A stretch of 64,000 nt of DNA, taken from the NCBI GenBank assembly GCA_964036195.1, contig OZ038457.1, forward strand, positions 19,123,147 through 19,187,146, written 5' to 3'. Source of the DNA: Sphaerolaimus hirsutus (Eukaryota > Nematoda > Chromadorea > Monhysterida > Sphaerolaimidae). The notes below the pieces were generated by a model, which was not told the DNA's origin, did no database searches, and saw only the letters and a list, made by a program, of their open reading frames with translations. Made by a program: the position numbers and the translations under genes. Of the stretch, positions 55,641 through 64,000 are shown one piece after another; positions within the stretch are counted from its first letter, which is position 1, and each line of letters begins with the position of its first letter.

Positions 55641-56128
55641 CTTTCGGTGCTCGGCCCGTGACCGTGGAACCGGTACCCCGGTGCCCTTACATCAGTAATT
55701 TTCACCGATGAAAAATAAGCTCTGGATAAGATTTTTGGGCTTTTTGCCAACTCAATGAAGTTTGTATTTATGGAGCAGTGAAGCAGATGTGGGGGCGAAT
55801 CTTAATATGTACATTTAAATACATTAATATTTTGTATACTGCGGTAGGTAACTTGAAACCTTTTTCACTTTATGAAGTGCATAATGGATGGAACCAGATC
55901 AACCGTGATTACCATACCATATACCATAAGCGCACTTGGGAATAAGACACCCCTCCCCTGGGGTTACAAAGGTTTCACACTTTTTGTCACGATATGACAG
56001 TTTTTGAGTAAATCTACAAGTGGTATACACCGCAAAACCCACGTATGTATTTTAGTATTTATATAGATTGTAAAACTGCCTAATTCAACGAAATCATTGT
56101 TTCCAACATGTGTTCACTGCAGTTCACA

Positions 56129-56330
56129 TAACGGCTATATTTTACATTGTTGCAAAGCTGAGAATGTCCTCTATTTGCATCCACAGAGATTTATGTGGGT
56201 TCACTGGAGATATTTTATACCTAAGAAATCAAGATATGCATTCGGGGTGATTCCGGCCATTAGCTTAGCCTTGGAAAGCCACACCCATTTCCATGTAACG
56301 GCTATATTTTATATTGTTGCAAAGCCGAGT
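56129..56330. repeat. Direct repeat of about 33 bp
   Basis: The words taacggctatattttacatt and gttgcaaagctgag near 56129 recur as taacggctatattttatatt and gttgcaaagccgag near 56297, about 168 bp apart. A degraded family A piece follows at 56460-56577. Confidence 0.5.
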
Positions 56331-56666
56331 TTGTCATGAATCAGACCCCACATGCCTCTATGGCTGTTTTAGGGAGCTGTTTCAAACCAGACGGAGCAAA
56401 TTTGCTTGGTCTGGCTTTATTGATTGTTTTTCTAAAGATGTGCAGTATTTTTAGTCCATTCATGGGGGGGGGGGGTGTTTATTCAAGGGGGGAATTAATT
56501 TTTTTCTCACGTGTCTAACGGGGAGGGTTATTCGAGGGGGGTTATTGAAGAGGGAATTATTCAAGCAAATACGGTAACTACATATACACGGTATGTATCT
56601 TTAGAAAAGACTCCCAAGTACCACCATAGCGGTTTTATAGCAAATATGCATGATCCTACTCAAAAT

Positions 56667-56936
56667 TAGTGATGGTAAAACGCCAAGACTTTAGCACCTA
56701 AATCCAAAAGAGCCATGGCACTTTTCCGAGCGCCAGCGCCAAGCGCCAATGGTGACAGAGCAACATGGTGCCAAATGCCATGGCCATGGCTCTTTCCAGG
56801 TGTGTGACAGACACCGAGCGCCAATGGCGCCACAAAGCGCCACAGGCGCTATCGCCAGGCGCCAACGCCATGGCGCATTTCTTTGGCGCTAGCTCCAGAC
56901 GCCGGGCGCCAACGCCATGGCGCTTTCCCATAACTA
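56667..56936. mobile_element. Family E hAT-like MITE
   Basis: Ends TAGTGATGGTAAAACGCC and GGCGCTTTCCCATAACTA are flanked by a perfect 8-bp duplication ctcaaaat (56659-56666, 56937-56944). The interior is GGCGCC-like. Confidence 0.9.
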
Positions 56937-57712
56937 CTCAAAATTGTTCAAAAGTTCCTACGGAATGACGGGTCAACATGAGTGATTTGCGTGCAGCCTG
57001 GTTTGGTTCACAATCCATAACTCACGAAAACCTATTTAATCATTCAAAAATAGGTTCATAAATTGATAATAAAACATGTCACATAGGGATTATTTAGTTG
57101 ATTCATTTCATTTCCAATTCTCTGCAGCTTACATGGGCTTGCTCGTTATCTTAAGTTCTAAATCTATCGTAAAGTTCTAAATGTCGCCAATAAAGTGTAA
57201 AAGTTTCCACTTCCGCTCTCAACAAATATGGGAGCTGTGGCCTTTCCACAAAATTCATTCATACAGGAACCAAAAAAGGGTGTACTATAGAACGTTTTGC
57301 TGGATATAGCATAGTGCTACTGGAGATTTTTTTTAAAAGTGTTCCTTATTGTTCCAAAACTTTCAAAACGTGATACTTGAAAAGGGGCAAGTGACATTGG
57401 GAAAAATTTGAAAAGTAGTGAAAAATGTGCGGGATCGATTCTAGTCTACATTTTCGTGCTTAGCCCAATTTTCACAATGTTGGACTTCTGGACTTTTAGA
57501 AGTGCACATGTATGTGTCAGTTATTGGCCAATGACTGAATTTGGTGGTGGTAAAATTAGTCTAACTTGCATGAAGGACCATTTTACCATGTACCTATGAA
57601 CCATACTCAAATTTCCTTGTATTTAGTAGGTCCCTATATTTTTACATTTTTTTATAAATTGGTCTTCTTGTTATTTCGACTAGCGCCATTTGTTACTTTG
57701 CCCTGACTGGAG

Positions 57713-59725
57713 TAACGATGGCAAACCCTCGGAAAAAAAGTATTTAAATTTTTAAGTGTTTTTTTCTAAAATGAATTTTCGAATTTTCAAATTTTTCTCC
57801 AAATTAATTTTCGAATTTCGAATTTAATTTTCGAATTTTCGAATCTTTTTGTGCAATTTTCGAATCTTTTTGGGCAGTTTTCGAATTTTTTGGTTAGTTT
57901 TCAAATTTTTTTGAAAAAGTATTGAATTTGAACCTTTTTTCACTGCAATTTAGCATCACAAATGGTGGAAGCACTCATGTGGGACCAAGGGGTCTCCAAT
58001 GGGGGGGGGGGGGTAACCCCCCAAACCACCCAACTATCTATCTGTCCCAGAGGCTGCTCAGCTATACCTATATCTAGCTATATAGCTATATCTATCTATA
58101 CCAGAGGCAAAATTTTGGGCTTCTACCCCCTAGACCCCCCAAAATTGCTCAGCTATCTACCTATCTGGAGCAATTTTTGAGAAACACAACCCCAATTTTT
58201 GCTCATAATCACTATTTGTCATACATTTTTATAGATATTTACCTCCAAAATCACTAGTTCTTGTTCCTATTTACCTATTTTTAGTACTATATGCTCTTAT
58301 AATTCCATTTTGGGCTATTTTACACCTACTTTTAGCAATTTCTCTCCCTTTTCTTCCTTCTACACCTCAAAAAAGCCTATATATCGAAATTTTTGCCAAG
58401 CAGTTCTGAGTAGGGTGTCAACTTTCCGTTTTCCGTTTTCCGTTTCCGCTTTCCGCAGGCAAATTTTTTTCCGTTTCCGTTTCCGTTTTCCGGCTGCTAA
58501 ATTTTTTTTCCGTTTCCGTTTCCGTTTTTCCGGCTCATTTTCCGTTTTCCGGCTAAAATTTCACTTTTTCCGCCTTTTTTCCGTTTTCCGGCACAATTGT
58601 CTGTTTTTCCAACTTTTTTCCATTTTCTGACTCAATTCTCTGTTTTCTGTTTCAGCCAAACTGGTAAACATGTATGCAGGTTCTCAATTATGTGAATTGT
58701 TTCTATTTCTAGCAAGATTTCTGCAAATTTTTTGATTTCTGGATAAATTTCTGCAATTTTTTTTCCGTTTCCAGCAAAATTTAAGCAAATTGTTTCCGTT
58801 TCCGGCATAATTTCAGCAAATTTTTCCGTTTCCGTTTCCGTTTTCCGGCCTTTCATTTTTCCGTTTTCCGTTTTCCGGCAGGTGCAAATTTTTTTCCGTT
58901 TCCGTTTCCGTTTTCCGGCAAGTGTAAATCTTTTTCTGTTTCCGTTTCCGTTTTCCGCCAAAAAGTTTTTGTTGACACCCTAGTTCTGAGCTATAACTAC
59001 GTGTTCTGTGGCTACCGCCCACCCCCGTCCTAAAAAATACTACAATACATTTACTCCAGTCACTTTAAACCCCCTTTTTTGCCCATGCGATTTTCATGAA
59101 AAGTTGAAAAAGTCATCTCTGTTATAATGATATTCATTTCCGTAAATCCTTGAATAAGTCCCTCGTGGACATATACTAAAATTGGAACGATACAGAAGTC
59201 CCCCGGGGAGTTATTTTTTCCTCAGAATATTTTGAGGGACGAGTGATTTTTTCTTCACGTTCACAACAGGGGGGGTGGGTTTCGAGGGGAGGAAGACTTA
59301 TTTGAGGATTTATGGGTTTACAGTCATTTTTTATACAAAATCGCATGCTTCATCATAACTGGCACGCTTCCTATGTGAGACAAATATGAGTGTGATTGCA
59401 GAGTATTATGTCCGCAGAATATATTTACAGTCTATCTATGGGTCCGCCTCTGCCGCCGCGGTTTCCAACGTTTTTGTTGATGTTTTTTCTCATTACATTA
59501 CACTTTTTCATATGTGCCACATATCAATCTCAATTGATCTAGACGTTGAACTTCAGATATGTATTTTGTGGCCTTGAATTCCCTGAAAAATTCTGAAAGT
59601 ATTTTCGAATTTTTGAATTTTCGAATTTTCGAATTTTTTGAAAAATAAATCGATTTTTAAATGTTTTTTCCAAGGGTGAAATCGAAAATGTTTTCGAATT
59701 TTCGAATCTTTTTTTGCCATCGTTA
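57713..59725. mobile_element. Family B hAT-like element (2.0 kb) with nested family C
   Basis: Ends TAACGATGGCAAA and TTTGCCATCGTTA are flanked by a perfect 8-bp duplication gactggag (57705-57712, 59726-59733). It contains family C copy 58411-58982 and, from 59050 to 59420, family G-like and degraded family A fragments. Confidence 0.85.
58411..58982. mobile_element. Family C hAT-like element, complete copy
   Basis: Ends TAGGGTGTCAACTTTCCG and GTTGACACCCTA are flanked by a perfect 8-bp duplication gttctgag (58403-58410, 58983-58990). The interior is tandem ttttccg / tttccgtttccg words. Open frames on both strands are artefacts of the repeat. Confidence 0.9.
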
Positions 59726-61069
59726 GACTGGAGACATCAAATGTTTTTTTCCCATCTGTAGTGATGCCTGTTTTTTGATTACATATATATTTTGATTGAT
59801 AAATACATAGTCCAATAAACAATATGATAAATAGCTAGTATTCATTATGCTGCAAATCGCGTGCCATAATAATAGCCGCCACAAAAATGTAAATATATGT
59901 GGATAATTCGGGTTTTCTACCAAAATGAATAAAAGGTGTTTGTAGAATACATGACGACACACGTAGGACAATCGTGTTGTTACACTGACAACAATTTCTC
60001 GGAAAAATATTGTATTGTAGAGACGAAATTCGATTAGTCCGACACGCAAAAATCGATCCACTGTATGCGGAATCATACCTCATGCTTTATTTATTTATAA
60101 TTTTTTTAAAGACTAAATTTAAAAAAGCGCCCGTCCACCACTACTTCCACTACCGAAATTTAAGTAATTATTTGGAAACTGATAAATCTGCTTTTAACGC
60201 ATTCAAGTGTATCGTAATGGGGTGTCTCTGTCAACTTCAGTTGACTTAAAAATCACTCATTGCGGTCAACTAAATGCTGATTTATGTGTTTTCCAAAAAG
60301 TTTTGAAATTTCGGTAGTAAACGGAGGATCTGTAGGCACAATGTTATTAAAATGATGAATATCTGGTTCATAATACGGATTCTTTACAGCAGATTTCCAT
60401 GCAAAGCATGAGGTCATTGAGCTCTGACGTGGTTCAGATGAAAATACAAGAAATCAAACCACGTAGAAGTTGGCAATGTCTATTCCAGTAACAACGCTCG
60501 AAGTATTTAGAGTGTCGGTATAATTTAATTTCGCACTATAGGAATGGATCACTTTCGATGGAGATCACATGGGAAATAAGTTGGCTTTATACCAGTGCAT
60601 TTCACTCATTACTGCAGCATTTTTTATCACAACTCAAATGAAAATAGCCTCGAAAATTGGAGTAAATAATGCATAGTAAATATTTATACAAAATTGAATT
60701 TTCTGCCTCGAATGCTGCACTAGTGACAATGTGCGTTGTGTATATAATGATGGGTAATATCAATAACATTTTTCTCCACTCACGTCACATGCGAACAAAC
60801 GTCACTGAATTTTCTTCTCATCGTACAGAAGTTTATGTACATAAATATGTACTGTACACAAAGAACATTTTCATTCATTTCGCTTTGGGTCAATTGCGCT
60901 CTGTGCATCCATAATCTGGTGAATATCCTCCGGTCAGCCAGCATAAATTTTTCTCTCAAAATATTGATTTAATCCACCTGTGTTGATAAAATTGTGTATT
61001 CAATGCTTCATAATGCTTATAATTAAATATGTCCAAATGAATGTTATACTTATTATGTAAACATCTGAA
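59726..61069. other. Intergenic stretch with a possible gene end
   Basis: Apart from the candidate exons at 60390-60669, I see a diverged repeat around 60130-60330 related in part to 53.6 kb (an inverted pair around tcaacttcagttgac), and no other supported feature. Confidence 0.35.
60390..60669 (+). CDS. Candidate 3' end of a gene, two exons
   Basis: Exon 60390-60487 follows attctttacag, reads SMRSLSSDVVQMKIQEIK and ends before GTAACA in phase 2. Exon 60618-60669 follows cattactgcag, continues in phase (FYHNSNENSLENWSK) and stops at TAA. The 130-nt intron has a good pyrimidine tract. No upstream exon was found, and the product is too short to recognise. Confidence 0.3.
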
Positions 61070-61301
61070 TACCGTATTATCTCGGAAAAAAACCCATGGG
61101 GGTTTAATTTGAAATTTGAGGGGGAATTAATTCGAGGGGGGTTTATTCGAGGGTTTTTTTTATTATTTCGTCACAAATTTTCATAAAGATTGTAGTAAAT
61201 AGACGGCATTTGCGTACCCAAAACAGGTAATAATGGTGTCTAAACAGGATATTATTGGACATAAAAACGTAGATAGCTACACAAACTAGGTAGTCTATTT
61301 G

Positions 61302-63039
61302 GAGTGTGGTCATTATGACATGTTGTGTACTTTAACATGTTGTGGAATATAACATGCCATCATGGGAATTTTACATGTTGTGGAAAGTGACATGTCAAAA
61401 GGTGAAAGTAACATGTCAAGCGTGAAAGTAACATGCCACAGCCCAAAGGTGAATGTAACATGCAAAGCTTGAAAGTAACATGTCATGCACATGCGGTCGC
61501 AAGTTGTAACTCATGCGTGTGAAAAAGTTACATTTATCAATGAATGAAAAATTTATCACAAGATTCAGTAAATTATGGTAGCACATACTTTGCGGTCCGC
61601 CAAGTAGAGTACTGAATTCATCGATCGCACACAGCGCGCGCAGCGCGGAGTATCTACCTGAGTAGTACAAATACTGGTATTTTTGGAAAACGTAAGAGTA
61701 AACGTAAATACGTTTTTCCAACTCTGGTATCTACATAGGCTAGGAAATAACGCACCCTATGACCCCATTGCCTAGTTAAGTAGGTATATGTAATTATTGA
61801 GTGAATGTAAAAACGTTTTAACAAGTATGAAACCATGCAGCACAACCGCGGTAGGCTCATATTTGCTGTCTTTTACGACTTTTCAGATGTAATTTTTACC
61901 TGTCGTTTTTGTAGGCTGCCATTCTATTGTTTTCGTGAGCGTCAAAATGTGCCAAAACCTACCACAACCCATCTAAATAATGAACCAAAAATTAGACAGT
62001 TTTTCATCATTATATTTTGTTGTTATTATTTATTTAATAATTAATTACAAAGTTTATTACAGGATTTTCATCAATTTTTGGTGTAACTTATTTATCACAA
62101 ATTTTATTCTATAAATTATTGTACAATTCTGCTCAAAGTATGCGCTCCAGGAATAGTTCACATCAAGTTTTATAGGATGTCAATTGCGCCAACTGGTGCC
62201 ACTCCCAGACCCTGTAAAAAGCCCTGCAAAATGTAAAATGTCATGCATAGTGTCAAAAGTCATGGAAAATGCCCTGCAAAATGGCAAACGTACATACTTT
62301 TGACACTTTGCATGGTATTTTACATTTTACAGGGCTTTTCACAGGGTCTCGGAGTGCCCCCTGGTCAAGATTAAGATTTGAGTTGATAGTCAGTGAATTC
62401 ATGCTCAAATTGACATGGAAATAGTGATTGCTTTTTGACAAATCGAGTTGACACTCAATCCAGTTGGCATCCAGTGTACATGGCACGCAAAAATATAAAC
62501 ATGCGGAAAAAAACTTGAATGTTCAATAAAGAATTGCGATTGATCGTTAAAGCGATTGCAAACACGCAGCCAATTTTATGTGCCAATCCTTGTGATGCTG
62601 TTAAAATGATTAGGATTATAGCTTGTAAATATTATTCATCAATATAAAAATATATCTTTCACTAGACAGCACAGCACACACAAGTTAGCAAATATATTAG
62701 TACACATGACTAAGAAGATAAGAAAAATTGATTTGAGGGTTTGATTTGTGCGCATGAACGCGCATAGAATTCACACCTTGACAAACATGATGATAATGAT
62801 CAATCACTGATAACTTTTTCACATGCATGAGTTACAACTTGCGACCACATGTGCATGACATGTTACTTTCACACTTTGCATGTTACATTCACCTTTGGGC
62901 TGTGGCATGTTACTTTCACGCTTGACATGTTACTTTCACTTTTTGGCATGTCACTTTCCTCATCATGTAAAATTCCCATGATGGCATGTTATATTCCACA
63001 ACATGTTAAAGTACACAACATGTCAAAGTGGATTGACCC
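61302..63039. mobile_element. Foldback element with ~230-bp inverted arms
   Basis: Arms 61302-61530 and about 62812-63039 are inverse copies (taacatgttgtgg, aaagtaacatgtcaagc and so on). Flanks carry gtctatttg at 61293-61301 and 63040-63048; the uninterrupted family A copy at 51829 has this site once (tagtctatttgtagc). Inside lie a family D-like fragment (61663-61728), a family G-like end at about 61600 and family F copy 62195-62363. Confidence 0.8.
62195..62363. mobile_element. Family F hairpin MITE inside the foldback
   Basis: Inverted ends ggtgccactcccagaccctg / cagggtctcggagtgcccc with the usual gtaaaatgccctg and tgacactttgcatgg words. Confidence 0.7.
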
Positions 63040-63487
63040 GTCTATTTGTACCTGCAATGTAAATTAGCAGTAATAAATACATCATGTACATTGCATACAT
63101 GACGTATTTATTCAGTACATGACGTACATCATTCCGAAGGGGGGGGGGTATTTCGAGGAGGGGGGTATTATTTCCCCAGTCCGTTTTGAGGGGGTTAATT
63201 CGAGGGGGGATAATTCGAGGTAATACGGTAACTCCTATGAGCTCCACAAGCACAAGTGCAGTTTAACGCACAAAGAATATTGATAAAAAAAGTATTTCCT
63301 CATAATAACTCCCACCCCCTTGAATATAAATGACCTCCAAAAACATTGCAACCCTCCAAAACGTATCCAAATGGGCTACATACACTAGTTGACATCGAAA
63401 ACTCGTGTCAAACGAATGTCAACTAAACAACAGAAAAAAATAACAAGCATCGCACTTACAGAAACGATGAAAATTAGGTGTCACGAT

Positions 63488-63672
63488 TAGTGATGGAAAA
63501 GCGCCATGGCGCTGGCGCTTGGCGCTAGCGCCTAAGCAAAGTGCGCCATGGCGCTTTTGGCGCTTGGCGCTATATTGCTCTGGCGCCATTGGCGCTATGC
63601 GCTGGGGTTCCGAAAAGCGCCAGGGCGCTTTTTGCGCTTGGTGCCAATGTCCTGACGCTTTTTCCACCACTA
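63488..63672. mobile_element. Family E hAT-like MITE
   Basis: Ends TAGTGATGGAAAAGCGCC and GCTTTTTCCACCACTA are flanked by gtcacgat and gttacgat (7 of 8). Interior GGCGCC/AGCGCC words. Confidence 0.8.
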
Positions 63673-63798
63673 GTTACGATATAAAATTAGATATGCTCTA
63701 TCACATAAGAAAGTTGAAATCACATAATTTACCGAAATTTAGTTGACACGAATTTTGATGTCAACTAGTGTCAACTGTTTGCCCAAACGAACCAAAAC

Positions 63799-63921
63799 AT
63801 CGACCAATATGATATCGCGCCTGTCGACACCAAATGGATTTTCCACTTGGCACACGTAGTGCCTGCCAGCCGGGCCGGATGTTCGCCCGCCCTTCACGAG
63901 CAAATCGCCGTTGTGCATTCG
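63799..63921 (-). CDS. Exon of an immunoglobulin-domain protein (partial gene)
   Basis: On the minus strand the acceptor ccctacatcccctcag precedes a phase-0 frame of 41 codons, reading HNGDLLVKGG, then RHYVCQVENPFGVDRRDII. The Y-x-C followed by x-V-E-N-x-x-G and a closing hydrophobic strand is the standard end (F and G strands) of I-set immunoglobulin domains, as in cell-adhesion and axon-guidance receptors. The usual Asp-x-Gly-x-Tyr-x-Cys is altered to AGRHYVC. The donor is probably the GT after 63799 or the one after 63793. Earlier exons lie beyond the right edge; I could not find the next exon within the window. Confidence 0.65.
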
Positions 63922-63940
63922 CTGAGGGGATGTAGGGTTT

Positions 63941-64000
63941 TTATAGGGTGTAGGTAGGGCGTAGGGCGTAGGGCATAGGGCGTATGGCGTAGTGGTTGGG
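63941..64000. repeat. Short tandem repeat, unit TAGGGCG-like
   Basis: From about 63941 the sequence repeats gtagggc with variants (gtagggcgtagggcata and so on), period 7, up to the window edge. On the minus strand it precedes the immunoglobulin exon, so it is probably intronic. It is too short and varied to call telomeric. Confidence 0.6.

Larger units (their letters stand above)
61070..63230. mobile_element. Family A element, ATTATCTCG subtype, split by a foldback
   Basis: Ends TACCGTATTATCTCGG and TTCGAGGTAATACGGTA with TA borders. Its middle matches that of 51829-52263 on both sides of insertion 61302-63039, which proves the nesting. Confidence 0.75.

Noticed and set aside
55411..55750. 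Frames rich in Ala, Pro, His and Gln over the 23-bp minisatellite
   Set aside because: Unit length not a multiple of three but open in several frames because of composition; no start or splice context.
63941..64000. TAGGGCG-like repeats as telomeric DNA
   Set aside because: Only about eight varied units, in an intron-like position next to an exon.
1..64000. CRISPR arrays, tRNA, rRNA or bacterial operons
   Set aside because: The regular repeats are transposon arms or minisatellites, and no cloverleaf or rRNA-like sequence was recognised.

Overview
This window looks like nuclear DNA of an invertebrate animal. It is roughly 35% G+C. Coding sequence is split into many short exons with GT-AG introns, and most introns and intergenic DNA consist of small non-autonomous DNA transposons, often nested in one another. 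I see no rRNA, tRNA, operon or prokaryotic signal, and I cannot name the species. All gene models come from reading frame, splice-site and phase agreement by eye; no search was run.

Layout. (1) 1.36-26.55 kb, + strand: one very large gene. I could join 31 exons with matching phases at every junction into a 5,829-nt reading frame (1,942 aa). The protein is Ser/Gln/Thr-rich with basic patches and two coiled-coil regions; I do not recognise the family. Its introns hold hAT-like, Harbinger-like, mariner-like and foldback elements, including a nest up to five levels deep in intron 6. (2) 26.6-33.5 kb: repeat-rich intergenic DNA. It includes a hAT-like element (30,515-31,429, perfect 8-bp target duplication) carrying what looks like a small spliced open reading frame. 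(3) 33.6-35.6 kb, + strand: a two-exon gene for a 166-aa single-pass membrane protein. (4) 37.3-38.7 kb, - strand: a two-exon gene whose cysteine spacing fits an insulin/relaxin-like peptide, with a phase-1 intron between the B-like and A-like chains and one extra cysteine in each chain. (5) 39-49 kb: mobile elements, a 482-bp near-perfect palindrome, a decayed hAT-like element and a 1.5-kb array of AT-rich ~260-bp repeats. (6) 49.45-51.64 kb, - strand: a three-exon gene for a 136-aa secreted protein. (7) 52-63.5 kb: mostly transposons, with a possible 3' gene end at 60.4-60.7 kb. (8) 63.8-63.92 kb, - strand: one exon coding the end of an immunoglobulin domain, part of a gene that runs off the right edge.

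Mobile families, by end sequence and target duplication: (A) TACCGTATTTCCTCG ends with TA and long G/C runs; (B) TAACGATGGCAAA ends, 8-bp duplications, TTCGAA-rich interior; (C) TAGGGTGTCAA ends, 8 bp, TTTCCG-rich; (D) CAGAGTTGTTAAAA ends, 8 bp, ACGTAAA-rich; (E) TAGTGATGG ends, 8 bp, GGCGCC-rich; (F) short hairpins ending in CAGACCCTGTAAAA; (G) TATACTYGGCGGAC ends; (H) Harbinger-like hairpins with 3-bp TNA duplications; (M) mariner-like TTAGGTTG ends with TA; (FB) ~1.4-kb foldbacks. The genes do not form an obvious pathway; apart from the large gene they look like unrelated secreted, surface or membrane proteins separated by transposon debris.
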